Made by a program: the position numbers and the translations under genes. The notes under the pieces were generated by a model, which had not been told where the DNA came from, did not search any database, and was given only the letters and a program-made list of their open reading frames with translations. Shown one piece after another: positions 37,256 to 46,791 of a stretch of DNA of 64,000 nucleotides; position 1 is the first letter of the stretch, and each line of letters begins with the position of its first letter. Source of the DNA: CACIIZ01 sp045565285 (lineage in GTDB: Bacteria > Pseudomonadota > Alphaproteobacteria > Rhodobacterales > Rhodobacteraceae); contig JBJLFR010000021.1 of assembly GCA_045565285.1 (NCBI GenBank), positions 17,907 to 81,906 on the forward strand, given 5' to 3'.

Positions 37256-39103
37256 ATGTCGCAACAGTTACTCCTTTCTATTAAGGATGCAATGGTCATC
37301 TATAAAGAAACCCCAATTTTTGAGAATTTAGACTTAAACATACATCAGGGATTAAGAACTGCATTAATTGGAAAAAATGGTGCGGGTAAATCAACGATAA
37401 TGAAAATCATTTCTGGAGCTAAGTCATTGGATGACGGAGAGCAATGGGTTGAACCAGGTGTATCTATTGGTTATTTAGGGCAGGAGATTAATTTTGATGA
37501 AGAAATAACTGTATTTGATTTTATCTTTGATAATATTTTAGGTGAGGAGAGAGATTTATATAGATATAAGGTTGATATTATTGCAGAATCTTTGAATTTG
37601 AATGTTTGTTCAAAAATGAAAATGCTTTCTGGTGGACAAATAAGAAGGACAGGTTTAGCAAGAGCTTTAGTAGAGGAGCCCGAAATATTATTATTGGATG
37701 AACCTACTAACCATTTAGATCTTGATGCTATCAGTTGGTTGGAAAACTATCTAAATAATTATAGAGGCTCTTTAATTTGTATTTCACATGATAAAAGATT
37801 TCTTGAAAATATTTCTAACCAAATATTTTGGATTGACCGAGGAAAGTTAAGAGTTTGTTCGCGTGGATTTAATTTTTTTGATGAATGGTCATCTATGCTT
37901 TTAGAACAAGAAGCAAGAGAACTAGCAAGAAGAAAACAAATACTAGCTCAAGAAGTCGAATGGGCCTCTAGAGGAGTAAAAGCCCGTGTTAAAAGAAATA
38001 TTAGAAGACTTAATAAAGTTAAGGAAATGCGAGATAAGCTCAAAAAGGACGAAAGTTCTTTTAGGTATACAACGAAAAAAATTCATATTGATCCAATAAA
38101 TGATTTTGATAGTCATTCGAAAATTATTGCTGAATTTTATAATGTTTATAAAGAATTTTATAGTGATGGAGTTAAGCTTAAAATTCTTAATGGTTTTAAT
38201 TTGCGTATTAAAAAGGGAGATCGAATTGGAATCATTGGTAAAAATGGTTCTGGTAAAACAACCTTCTTAAAACTTTTATTAAAAGAACTGAAAGCTGATA
38301 TTGGAAGTATAAAAATTAAAAAAGATTTTGAATGTTCTTATTTTGATCAAAATAGAAGTGACTTAAATGATAACTATAGTCTAAAGGATATATTAGCTCC
38401 AAATGGAGGTGATTATGTTAATGTTAGAGGCAAGATGCGTCATATCTATGGTTATCTTAAAGATTTTATGTTTGAATCAAACGTTATCTTAGATAAAGTT
38501 TCTACTTTATCAGGAGGACAAAAAAATCGACTTAAGCTTGCTAAAATACTAGCTAATCCTAAATCATGTCTTATTTTGGATGAACCAACAAATGACCTTG
38601 ATATGGAAACATTGGATATGTTGGAAGAAATTCTTATAAATTATGAAGGAACTTTATTATTAGTTTCTCATGATAGAGACTTTCTTGATCAAACAGTTAC
38701 TAAAATTCTTTCTTTTGAAGGAAATGGAGATATTCAACTACATATAGGTGGATATTCAGATTATACCGCCTATTATCAAAAGTTAAAAAAGAAAAACTTA
38801 GGTTCTAATCATACCCCAATTCAAAAGTTATCATCTAATAAAAAACAAGAAACAAATTATGACAAAAAAGTTGATAAGAAACTTTCTTTCAAATTAGAAT
38901 TTGAATTAAAAAATCTTCCCCCAAAAATTAATGAAAAAGAAAAAGAAATTAAAAATCTTTCTTTGATTCTTTCCGATCCTGATTTTTATTTAAACGATCC
39001 TGATAGTTTTCTCTTAACTTCTAAAAATCTTGATAATGCAAGATCTGAATTAGAGAAGTATGAGTTGAGATGGCTAGAATTAGAGGAATTAAAGTCAGGT
39101 TGA
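37256..39103 (+). CDS. ABC-F family ATPase (Uup-like)
   Basis: 615 residues, two ABC cassettes without membrane domains: Walker A GKNGAGKST at 39-47 and GKNGSGKTT in the second half, signatures LSGGQIRRTGLARAL and LSGGQKNRLKLAKIL, Walker B ILLLDEPTNHLDLDA and CLILDEPTNDLDMET. A charged linker joins them and the C-terminal 90 residues form a coiled coil (ELEFELKNLPPKINEKEKEI), as in Uup. ABC-F proteins act on ribosomes or DNA intermediates; which applies here is not visible. Confidence 0.92.
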   Translation: MSQQLLLSIKDAMVIYKETPIFENLDLNIHQGLRTALIGKNGAGKSTIMKIISGAKSLDDGEQWVEPGVSIGYLGQEINFDEEITVFDFIFDNILGEERDLYRYKVDIIAESLNLNVCSKMKMLSGGQIRRTGLARALVEEPEILLLDEPTNHLDLDAISWLENYLNNYRGSLICISHDKRFLENISNQIFWIDRGKLRVCSRGFNFFDEWSSMLLEQEARELARRKQILAQEVEWASRGVKARVKRNIRRLNKVKEMRDKLKKDESSFRYTTKKIHIDPINDFDSHSKIIAEFYNVYKEFYSDGVKLKILNGFNLRIKKGDRIGIIGKNGSGKTTFLKLLLKELKADIGSIKIKKDFECSYFDQNRSDLNDNYSLKDILAPNGGDYVNVRGKMRHIYGYLKDFMFESNVILDKVSTLSGGQKNRLKLAKILANPKSCLILDEPTNDLDMETLDMLEEILINYEGTLLLVSHDRDFLDQTVTKILSFEGNGDIQLHIGGYSDYTAYYQKLKKKNLGSNHTPIQKLSSNKKQETNYDKKVDKKLSFKLEFELKNLPPKINEKEKEIKNLSLILSDPDFYLNDPDSFLLTSKNLDNARSELEKYELRWLELEELKSG

Positions 39104-39151
39104 TAATCTTTTATTAATTTTTTTTTTAAGACTATATTCTTCTATTTTTTG

Positions 39152-40414
39152 CTAGTACGCTTTCACTAATTCTTTCCACTGCGTTGTATATCGTTGAGAC
39201 CTTTTATTACACCGCATTCTCCAATTTCTTTTTACACCTTGGGAGGCATAGAATATACTTTCGTTCCCAGTACTTTGGTTGATCGCATCGATTACACTTG
39301 ATAAGTACTCTTTTTTTTGAGTAGGTGCTTTTTCAAATAAATGGTTTTGTAGGTAATCAGAAGGAGTAAGATCTAGAAGCATTATACCACATTTTTGATA
39401 TTTGAACCCTTGTCGATAAATTTCTCGCAGTAATAATTTTGCTGTTTTAATAATTAGACTTGTATCTGAGGAGGGGTGGGAGAATTCTTTTGTTGTTGAA
39501 TTTCGGTATTGGGGATCATTGATCCTATATTTATTAGTTTTAACAAAAACGTAAATTCCTTGAGCTTTACTATTTTGTTTTCTTAACTTTTGGCAAGCAC
39601 GAAAAGCATAATTAGCTAAAGCTTCTTCTACTTCTTCTAATTTAGTTACTAATCTTCCAAATGATTTTGAGGATAAAATATTTTTCTTAGGTGCTACTTG
39701 CTCTAAGCTAATACAAGAAATACCACGAAGTTCATATACAATTCTTTCTCCTATTACGCTTAAATGGTTACGTACAAAGCTAGGGTCAGTTTCTCTCAAT
39801 TGTAACGCATTTTTAATCCCAATATTATTTAGTTTTTTACTCCAGCCACTTGATATTCCCCAAATATTTTCTACTGGTAATTTTGCTAGAATTTTAGTTT
39901 GGATATCAATATCAGTTAGATCAAATACATTTTGGCTGCTAGATTTTTTTGCAATTTTATTTGCAACTTTGGCTAATGTTTTTGTTGTTGCTATTCCGTG
40001 TGATGTTGGAATTCCTGTCCATTTAAGGATTTTTAATCTCATATCTAAAGCAAAAGCGTAGGGATCCTTCCTACATAACTCATCTAATCTTAAAAAAGCT
40101 TCATCAATTGAATACACTTCCATTTCTGGTACGAACATAGAAAGACTGCTCATTACTCTTCTAGAGATATCACCATATAATTGATAGTTTGACGAAAATA
40201 CTGATACCTTGTTTTTTTTAATTAAATATTCGTTTTGATGATAAGGTGCACCCATAGCTATTCCTAGTTTTTTTGCCTCATTTGAGCGTGCAATAATACA
40301 ACCATCATTATTAGACAGAACAACTATTGGTTTATTGGATAAGCTAGGCTTAAAGATTCTTTCACATGAGGCATAAAAATTATTGCAGTCAACTAATGAA
40401 AAAATTGTGGACAT
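39152..40414 (-). CDS. umuC: Translesion polymerase V catalytic subunit UmuC
   Basis: Y-family DNA polymerase for SOS translesion synthesis. 420 residues: FSLVDCNNFYASCERIF with the first metal Asp at the start, VLSNNDGCIIARSNEAK, VYSIDEAFLRL with the catalytic Asp-Glu, and the little-finger domain ending in NKRSQRYTTQW. Preceded by umuD 10 bases upstream on the minus strand. Controlled, by position, by the palindrome upstream of umuD. Confidence 0.95.
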   Translation of the reverse strand: MSTIFSLVDCNNFYASCERIFKPSLSNKPIVVLSNNDGCIIARSNEAKKLGIAMGAPYHQNEYLIKKNKVSVFSSNYQLYGDISRRVMSSLSMFVPEMEVYSIDEAFLRLDELCRKDPYAFALDMRLKILKWTGIPTSHGIATTKTLAKVANKIAKKSSSQNVFDLTDIDIQTKILAKLPVENIWGISSGWSKKLNNIGIKNALQLRETDPSFVRNHLSVIGERIVYELRGISCISLEQVAPKKNILSSKSFGRLVTKLEEVEEALANYAFRACQKLRKQNSKAQGIYVFVKTNKYRINDPQYRNSTTKEFSHPSSDTSLIIKTAKLLLREIYRQGFKYQKCGIMLLDLTPSDYLQNHLFEKAPTQKKEYLSSVIDAINQSTGNESIFYASQGVKRNWRMRCNKRSQRYTTQWKELVKAY

Positions 40415-40424
40415 TAATTAACTT

Positions 40425-40940
40425 TCAAACCTTATGAACTACACTAGTAACCACACCCCAGATGATTAGATCACTGATTTCATTTACTTTTATTGGTTTA
40501 TATTGGTCATTTTCTGCTTTTAAGTATAACCCCTTAGATGTTTGAGACAACCGTTTTACCGTTAGTTGACCATCTATTGCTGCAATTACAACTTTACCTG
40601 GTTTTGCTTCCAAACTTCTATCAACAACTAATATATCTCCAGAGTGAATTCCTGCTCCTACCATAGAATCTCCAGCTGCTCGAACGAAAAAAGTTGCTGT
40701 TGGATGTTTAATTAGGTGTTTGTTTAAATCAAGTTGTTCTTCAATATAGTCATCTGCGGGAGATGGAAATCCTGCTTGTACTGTTGAAGCATATAGTGGT
40801 AGCTTATAGCTTTTAACAGATATGTATTCTATTACCTCGGCAATCATACTTTCAGGTATTCTAATGGGTTTTGTTGATTCTCTATATTTCCCTTGCCCTT
40901 TGGGTCTTCCTGCTCCTTTTCTTGCACCACCACTTCCCAA
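40425..40940 (-). CDS. umuD: UmuD-like S24 autoprotease
   Basis: 171 residues from a TTG with AAGGGG 8 bases upstream. LexA/UmuD peptidase: cleavage site Ala56-Gly57 in VQAGFPSPADDY, Ser92 in GDSM and Lys129 in LTVKRL. The N-terminus (SGGARKGAGRPKGQGKYR) is a basic arm longer than that of E. coli UmuD and might contact DNA. Forms an operon with umuC. The perfect palindrome 28 bases upstream suggests repression by a DNA-binding regulator. Confidence 0.92.
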   Translation of the reverse strand: MGSGGARKGAGRPKGQGKYRESTKPIRIPESMIAEVIEYISVKSYKLPLYASTVQAGFPSPADDYIEEQLDLNKHLIKHPTATFFVRAAGDSMVGAGIHSGDILVVDRSLEAKPGKVVIAAIDGQLTVKRLSQTSKGLYLKAENDQYKPIKVNEISDLIIWGVVTSVVHKV

Positions 40941-40967
40941 TATTAATTCCCCTTATTGATCCCTTAA

Positions 40968-40985
40968 GAATAATGTACATTATTC
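40968..40985. promoter_or_regulatory. Perfect 18-bp palindrome upstream of umuDC
   Basis: GAATAATGTACATTATTC equals its own reverse complement and lies 28 bases upstream of the umuD start. Position suggests an operator overlapping the promoter. It is neither the alphaproteobacterial LexA direct repeat (GTTC-N7-GTTC) nor the enterobacterial CTGT-N8-ACAG box. Confidence 0.7.
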
Positions 40986-41125
40986 AAAAAAACAAGAGAA
41001 ATCTGAATTTTTTAAGAGTTTCAGAATATAATATGATATAAAAAATTGTTTAACATATTGATAAACAAGTATGAATCGAATTATAGTGATTACTAATTTC
41101 AACTAATGTGATACTGGAGAAAAAG

Positions 41126-42460
41126 TTGAAAAAAAAAGAAAACATAATCAAAAAAATAGTAAAATTTACTAAATCACAAGACCTAGATGTTATACCAAAA
41201 AAGACAAAAAAAATTTTGAATTTATTAATATTGGACTGGCTAGCAGTAGCATTGGCAGGTCAAAAAGAACCAGTATCAAAAATTGTAAGGCAATTGGAAA
41301 AAAATAATGGAGGGAAAAAAGAATCATTTGTAATAGGATTATTAAATCGTTTACCCAGTAAATCAGCAACATTCATAAATGCAGTGACTGGTCATGCATT
41401 AGATTATGATGATACACATTTTGAATCTTTAGGCCATACATCTACAGTAGTAATTTCTTCAGCATTAGCTGTATCAGATAGGAATAAAAGTGATGTAAAA
41501 GTATTTAAAGAGGGTGTTTTGGTTGGAATAGAAACTGCAATCAGAATAGGTATTTGGTTAGGCAGAAAACATTACCATCAAGGATTCCATGTAACAGCAA
41601 CGGCCGGTATTTTTGGATCAGCTGTTGCTGCTGCACATATTTTAGGATTATCAAAAAGGAAAACAATTAATGCGATTGGAATTGCTTCATCGAGTTCAAG
41701 TGGAATAAAGGCTCAATTTGGGTCTATGGCAAAACCAATACAAGTAGGTTTTGCTGCAAGTAGAGGAGTAGAATCTGCCTTTTTGGCACAAAAAGGAATT
41801 AAACCAGATTCTAAGATTCTCGACAAAGCAGATGGGTATGGTGCAACTTATTCAGCTGAATTTAAAAAAAGTGCTTTTTTAAATTTAGGAAAAAAATATT
41901 TTATTAATGATGTTAAGTTTAAATTTCATGCCTGTTGTCATGGGACACATTCTTCAATAGAGGCTTTGATTTACTTGAGAGATAATTATCAATTAAAAGA
42001 AAGTATAATTGATATGATACAAATATTTATAAATCCTCAATATTTAAAGATTTGTAATATAGAAAAACCAAAAAGTGGGCTTGAAATTAAATTTAGCTAC
42101 AAAATGATTGCAGCATTAATAATAAATAAATTTAATACTACTAGACTTGATACATTCTCAGATAGGAACTGCAACAGGAAAAAACTTTTATCATTTTGTA
42201 AAAAAGTAAAAATCATAGCAAATAATAAAATTTTAGAGACTCAATCAAAAGTTATTATAACACTTGTTAATGGTAAAACTCTAAAAAAGAAATATGATAT
42301 TTTAGATAAAGTAAGTTTTGAAACTCTAGAGAATAAGTTATTTTTAAAGGCTAAAAGTCTACTAGGTGAACAAATTTCCTCTAAATTATGGTGTGATAAA
42401 TTATTTGAGAATTCATTACCTAGTAATTGGATAGAAAATAATTTAAAATATTTTAGCTAA
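41126..42460 (+). CDS. MmgE/PrpD family protein
   Basis: About 444 residues of the 2-methylcitrate dehydratase/cis-aconitate decarboxylase superfamily: ILDWLAVALAGQ, NAVTGHALDYDDTHFESLGHTSTV, HATATAGI-like VTATAGIFGSAVAAAHILG and FKFHACCHGTHSSIEAL. Start: TTG at 41126 with GGAG 7 bases upstream is favoured over a GTG at 41108. Downstream PhyH-like gene is 17 bases away. The real substrate of this branch is unknown; no other methylcitrate-cycle genes are present. Confidence 0.85.
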   Translation: MKKKENIIKKIVKFTKSQDLDVIPKKTKKILNLLILDWLAVALAGQKEPVSKIVRQLEKNNGGKKESFVIGLLNRLPSKSATFINAVTGHALDYDDTHFESLGHTSTVVISSALAVSDRNKSDVKVFKEGVLVGIETAIRIGIWLGRKHYHQGFHVTATAGIFGSAVAAAHILGLSKRKTINAIGIASSSSSGIKAQFGSMAKPIQVGFAASRGVESAFLAQKGIKPDSKILDKADGYGATYSAEFKKSAFLNLGKKYFINDVKFKFHACCHGTHSSIEALIYLRDNYQLKESIIDMIQIFINPQYLKICNIEKPKSGLEIKFSYKMIAALIINKFNTTRLDTFSDRNCNRKKLLSFCKKVKIIANNKILETQSKVIITLVNGKTLKKKYDILDKVSFETLENKLFLKAKSLLGEQISSKLWCDKLFENSLPSNWIENNLKYFS

Positions 42461-42477
42461 CTTTGTGCTAATTTTTT

Positions 42478-43410
42478 ATGATAAAAGGATTCATTTTGAT
42501 AAAATCCAAAAATGTCCGTTCTATTAATAGTCAATTAATTCCAAATCATTTAGTTAAAGAATTAAATGTTAGCAAAATTTCTGATGATTTGAAAAAAAAT
42601 TTATTAAAAGATGGTTATTTATTCATTCGAAATGTTTATAAAAAAGATGATATTAAAAATGCTAAGAATAGAATTTTGAAACACTTATATGAGGTAGGTG
42701 AAGTAAAAAAACCCTATTCTGATGGCATTTTTTCGGGTGTATCTAAGCGTAAGGAACTTTATCCTAATATAGTAGAATTAGGAAAATTTTGGCGAAAAAT
42801 TAGTGAATCAAATCAACTGCGAAAAGTAATAAATGGAAAAGAAATTATAAATGTGTTCGAAAATATCTTTAAAGAAAAGGTTAATCATTTTTCTTTCGCT
42901 TGGTTGAGAGCAGTTATAAAAGGAAAAGCTAGCCCTTTACATATAGATCATCCTTACATGAATAGAGGAACAGATAAACTGTTAACTTGTTGGACACCAT
43001 TAAGTAGTATTAAAAAAAACGAAGGTACTTTGTTTGTTTTGAAAAATTCACATAAGTGGATTGATATTAAAAAAAAATTTTTAAACCATGATATTGATCT
43101 TAATCCTAGTATACCTGGCCATATTACTGAAAATACTCTGGATTTGGTATCTAGAAAAAAATCATACTTTTTGACTAGTGATTTTGAACCAGGAGATTGT
43201 TTGATTTTTGGTATGTTTATGATTCATGGTTCTTTTGATAACAATACTTCTATTGGAAAAATTAGATTATCATGCGATACTCGTTTTCAACCATATTCTG
43301 AACCAATGGATCATAGATTTTCTGGAATAAATCCTAGTGCTCACAAAGGTTTGGGGTATTCTTGTTTATCTTCTTCTGCTCCTTTAACTGAAAATGTAAT
43401 AAATAAATAA
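42478..43410 (+). CDS. Phytanoyl-CoA dioxygenase-like (PhyH) Fe/2-oxoglutarate oxygenase
   Basis: 310 residues. Fe(II) ligands in SPLHIDHPYMN (H-x-D) and the distal His in MIHGSFDNN, with RLSCDTRFQP as the probable 2-oxoglutarate-binding Arg region. Start ATG at 42478; a TTG at 42496 behind AAAGGA is an alternative. Follows MmgE/PrpD within 17 bases, so the two are likely an operon acting on one small-molecule pathway that I cannot identify. A terminator lies 57 bases after the stop. Confidence 0.8.
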   Translation: MIKGFILIKSKNVRSINSQLIPNHLVKELNVSKISDDLKKNLLKDGYLFIRNVYKKDDIKNAKNRILKHLYEVGEVKKPYSDGIFSGVSKRKELYPNIVELGKFWRKISESNQLRKVINGKEIINVFENIFKEKVNHFSFAWLRAVIKGKASPLHIDHPYMNRGTDKLLTCWTPLSSIKKNEGTLFVLKNSHKWIDIKKKFLNHDIDLNPSIPGHITENTLDLVSRKKSYFLTSDFEPGDCLIFGMFMIHGSFDNNTSIGKIRLSCDTRFQPYSEPMDHRFSGINPSAHKGLGYSCLSSSAPLTENVINK

Positions 43411-43466
43411 ATAAATTACTAATATTCTTTAAATTCAGTCGTTATATCTATTAGCAAGTTGGAGGA

Positions 43467-43494
43467 AAAGCTTTCTTTATAGAAAGCTTTTTTT
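43467..43494 (+). terminator. Rho-independent terminator after PhyH-like gene
   Basis: Perfect 10-base arms AAAGCTTTCT and AGAAAGCTTT around loop TTAT, followed by a T-run. It ends the MmgE/PhyH operon. Confidence 0.85.
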
Positions 43495-43649
43495 ATTTCT
43501 ACTATTTTTTTTTATATAGACTAATATTGTTTATATAAAACGGAATATGTTTCCACTATTTAATGCATTGGCATATTTATTGCTTACTATTTAATGAGAA
43601 GAAGATGAGGGTTTCACATCATCATACCTTACATCTATTCTCCCATCTT

Positions 43650-43690
43650 AGCCAGTAATGCTATAGTGTTACTGGCTTATTATTTTATCA
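43650..43690 (+). terminator. Hairpin with T-rich tail, probable terminator
   Basis: Arms AGCCAGTAA and TTACTGGCT (9 bases, perfect) with a 10-base loop, then a T-rich tail TATTATTTTA. No plus-strand gene precedes it after the first terminator, so it could end a small RNA starting downstream of a TTGGCA element at 43568. It also lies just before the end of the minus-strand kdsD and could serve as its 3' hairpin. Confidence 0.5.
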
Positions 43691-43697
43691 TTAAATT

Positions 43698-44660
43698 TTA
43701 AACTACTCCTGCCTTAAGTAAGTCTTGTATATGTGTTATACCGACTGGTTCATTTTTATTATTTGTAATTACAAGTACACCAATTTTATGATCATTCATT
43801 ATCTTAATTGCTTCAGCAACAAATATATCTTCTTTTACTGTAACTGGATTTTTCGTAGCTATTTCGCCAGCTTTTTTATCAAATAATTGGTTTATATGCC
43901 TTCTTAAATCTCCATCAGATATTACGCCCTTAACTTTGTTTTCTTTTACTACTACTGCATATCCAAAACCTTTAGATGTCATCTTTAACAAGGCTTCTTG
44001 CATAGACATTTCTGGATCAACTACAGGTATTTTATTTCTACCATGCATTAAATCCTTAACTTTCATCATCTGTGCACCTAAATTTCCGCCAGGATGAAAT
44101 ACCTTAAATTGATTAACATCAAAATTTCTTTTATGCATCAAACTTACTGCAATTGCATCGCCAAGAGCTAGCATCATGGTTGTAGACGTGGTAGGAGCCA
44201 TACCAATTGGACAAACTTCTGGTTGAGGTGGAAGATTAAGAGGAAAATTAGAAGATTGCATTAATGTGCTATCTAAATTTGATGAAATCACAGCGAAAGG
44301 AATAGAGAACCTTTTAAGATGATTTAATATATCTTTTAATTCAATTGTTTCTCCTGAATTTGAAATCAAAATACATATATCACCTTCTACTATCATTCCT
44401 AGGTCTCCATGACTTGCTTCTGCGGCATGAATAAAATAGGAAGGAGTACCTGTACTAGCTAAAGTTGCAGAAATTTTTTTTGCAATATGACCTGATTTAC
44501 CAATTCCTGAAATTACTAATCTACCTGGAGAATCGTATACTGAATTAATAAATGCCTCGAAACAACTTGGTAAATTATTTGATAAAGCTTTAAGGGCTTC
44601 AGATTCAACCTTAAGTACTTTTTTCGCTATATCTGTTATTTTTTTTTTTGTGAATTTCAT
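43698..44660 (-). CDS. kdsD: Arabinose-5-phosphate isomerase (KdsD/KpsF/GutQ)
   Basis: Makes arabinose-5-phosphate for the LPS sugar Kdo. 320 residues: SIS domain (about 40-165; VISGIGKSGHIAKKISATLAS, HAAEASHGDLGMI, LISNSGETIEL) and a pair of CBS domains (about 205-320; VKDLMHGRNKIPVVDP, GVISDGDLRRHI). The HGDLGM and SNSGET motifs are those of the isomerase. A small gene and a Rieske gene lie upstream on the same strand. Confidence 0.93.
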   Translation of the reverse strand: MKFTKKKITDIAKKVLKVESEALKALSNNLPSCFEAFINSVYDSPGRLVISGIGKSGHIAKKISATLASTGTPSYFIHAAEASHGDLGMIVEGDICILISNSGETIELKDILNHLKRFSIPFAVISSNLDSTLMQSSNFPLNLPPQPEVCPIGMAPTTSTTMMLALGDAIAVSLMHKRNFDVNQFKVFHPGGNLGAQMMKVKDLMHGRNKIPVVDPEMSMQEALLKMTSKGFGYAVVVKENKVKGVISDGDLRRHINQLFDKKAGEIATKNPVTVKEDIFVAEAIKIMNDHKIGVLVITNNKNEPVGITHIQDLLKAGVV

Positions 44661-44692
44661 TTCAAAACGTTAATTTCTTATAAAAAATAAAA

Positions 44693-44902
44693 TTAATATT
44701 CTCTATTATTCTTAGTTAAAAAAGCTAATAATTCTTCTGATAAAGGATTATTACACTCAAGTGATAGGATATATGCTTGTGTAGCGAAAAAACAAGCAGT
44801 ATCTAAATCCTTAATTTTTTTTGATTTTTCTGCAAATATTTGAACTAGATTATTATATTTTTTTCTCTTAAAATAATATTTAATTTTTTGATTTTTCTTC
44901 AT
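44693..44902 (-). CDS. Small hypothetical protein
   Basis: 69 residues, very basic at the start (MKKNQKIKYYFKRKKYNNLV) and helical after it (DTACFFATQAYILSLECNN...LLAFLTKNNREY). No signal peptide. It sits 10 bases after the Rieske gene and 32 bases before kdsD, in one direction, so it is probably translated from their shared message. Family not recognised; similar short proteins with a TPR-like helix pair occur in alphaproteobacteria. Confidence 0.6.
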   Translation of the reverse strand: MKKNQKIKYYFKRKKYNNLVQIFAEKSKKIKDLDTACFFATQAYILSLECNNPLSEELLAFLTKNNREY

Positions 44903-44912
44903 TCACGTTATT

Positions 44913-46043
44913 TCATTTATTTAACAAATTTGAAGCAACCCATTTATGAAAACAATGAGTAGCTCCATCCATAATAGGAGAAAACTTTCCACCATCAAAA
45001 TGAAGACCATTTCTACCTTTTTGCATACCCTCAACTACTGAAATATCTTCCTTAAATACTTTTTGCCATTGGTTTTTATTCTTTTTTCTAAGGTAAGTAT
45101 CTGTATTTCCCATTGAATAATATATATTAATTTTTTCTAAAGTTTTTCTAGGTCCCTTTGGAATTAAAATTATTGAATAGGTATGATCTTTGTGAACTCC
45201 TAACAAGACATTAGGATAAATAGCTAAATATTCTGCCGAATTTTTCCATTTGGTTGATATATTTTTAAAATTTGGGAATTTAATGTTATTAGGACCTTTT
45301 ATCTGCCTATATAAAATAGTACCTTGTCCAGAGTAAAAACCAGGATTTTCAATATTATAATGATCTTGTAATCTGGAGTATGAATTTAGGTCGGGGTGAA
45401 CCCAAGGCAAGTGATAACTTTCACAATAGTTCTCAACTGCTAATTTCCAGTTACATTTTATTTTCAATTCAAATCTACTATCTTTTCCCCCATGAAACTG
45501 TTTTTGATTAAAATCAGACCATCGGTTCATTACATCTGACATTTGGGTTTCAAAATTTGGAGCATTTCCATTAACATTTATCCAAATTATATTTTGCCAT
45601 ATATAGCTTTTAATTTCTAATAGACCTAATTTATCTTTATTAATACCCTTATGTATATTGTTCCCAGGACCACCAACATGTGGTGTGCTTATTAAATTTC
45701 CATTTTTAGAATAACACCAACTATGGTATGGGCATCTTATAGCACCTTCAATTTTTTTTGCTTTTTTTATTAATATCATTCCCCGATGTCTACAAACATT
45801 TAAAAATACTTTTATTTCTTTTTTTTCGGTTCTCAAAAGTAAAAGTGGAATACCAACAAAAGTTACAGGTATTGCATCTCCTGGATCTGGAATATCGTCT
45901 GATACTGCAACCCCAGCCCATTTATCAAAAATTAAAACTTTTTTTTCAATTTGATATTGTATATTATCAATATAATTTCTATTTGGTAATCCATTTGATT
46001 GATCAATTTTTTTTAGAACTGATTTTAATTCTTGATTAATCAT
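44913..46043 (-). CDS. Rieske-type aromatic ring-hydroxylating oxygenase alpha subunit
   Basis: 376 residues. Rieske [2Fe-2S] ligands Cys84-x-His86 (CRHRG) and Cys104-x2-His107 (CPYHSW); mononuclear iron site in ENYCESYHLPWVHPDL with the two His five residues apart. Relatives oxidise aromatic rings or quaternary amines such as glycine betaine and carnitine. No reductase partner gene is adjacent, so the electron donor must be encoded elsewhere. Confidence 0.9.
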   Translation of the reverse strand: MINQELKSVLKKIDQSNGLPNRNYIDNIQYQIEKKVLIFDKWAGVAVSDDIPDPGDAIPVTFVGIPLLLLRTEKKEIKVFLNVCRHRGMILIKKAKKIEGAIRCPYHSWCYSKNGNLISTPHVGGPGNNIHKGINKDKLGLLEIKSYIWQNIIWINVNGNAPNFETQMSDVMNRWSDFNQKQFHGGKDSRFELKIKCNWKLAVENYCESYHLPWVHPDLNSYSRLQDHYNIENPGFYSGQGTILYRQIKGPNNIKFPNFKNISTKWKNSAEYLAIYPNVLLGVHKDHTYSIILIPKGPRKTLEKINIYYSMGNTDTYLRKKNKNQWQKVFKEDISVVEGMQKGRNGLHFDGGKFSPIMDGATHCFHKWVASNLLNK

Positions 46044-46162
46044 GGTTAGATCAATAGATAAATTTAATTTAAATCATATAAAATTATAGTATATTTTTTT
46101 AAAAATAGATATTCTTAATTCAATTTTTTAATTTCCAATATTTATAAAGGGTTTCATTAAAA

Positions 46163-46791
46163 ATGAGTAAAAAATTAAAAGATGCTTACGGACTTAATTC
46201 AATAGACGATACAATTGATTTATATAAAGGATGGTCTAAGACCTATGATCGAGATTTTGCTTTAAATAATAATTATCAATCACCACAAAAAGTTGTTAAA
46301 TATTTTTTAAAGTATTTTAGAAATAGTGATTGTCCTATACTTGATGTAGGTGCTGGTACCGGTTTGATAGCTGAACATTTGAAAAAATATTTTTCATTAA
46401 AAATACATGCAATTGATATTTCTAAACAAATGTTGTCTCAAGCTAAAAAAAAAAATGTTATGAAAAGATTTTTATTGCTGACTTGAATAAGAAACTAACA
46501 ATTGCTGATAGTACTTATGGTGCAATTTTAAGCGCTGGAACATTTACACACGGCCATGTTGGACCAAATGTTTTAGGAGAATTATTAAGAATTGTTAAGC
46601 CAGAAGGACTATTTGTTATTTCAATTCATAAAAACATTTTTGTTAAAAAAGGATTTAAAAAAACATTTGAAAATTTAGGTAAAAAAATTACAAACTTAAA
46701 TTTTCACAAAGTCGATATATATGGAAAAAAAAAAGATCATGAAAAAATCAAGGATCAAGTACTTATTACAATTTTTAGGAAAAGTAATTAG
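46163..46791 (+). CDS. Class I SAM-dependent methyltransferase, frameshifted
   Basis: Motif I DVGAGTGLIAEHL and post-I IHAIDISKQML in the first part; the second part has ADLNKKLTIADSTYGAILSAGTFTHGHVG and LGELLRIVKPEGLFVIS. One missing base between about 46455 and 46460, next to a run of eleven A, splits them; repaired length is 209 residues. A sequencing indel is the simplest explanation. The DSTYGAILSAGTFTHGH region resembles methyltransferases with unknown small-molecule substrates. Confidence 0.82.

Noticed and set aside
40941..41107. Alphaproteobacterial LexA box GTTC-N7-GTTC upstream of umuD
   Set aside because: The spaced GTTC repeat does not occur in this gap; only the 18-bp palindrome does.
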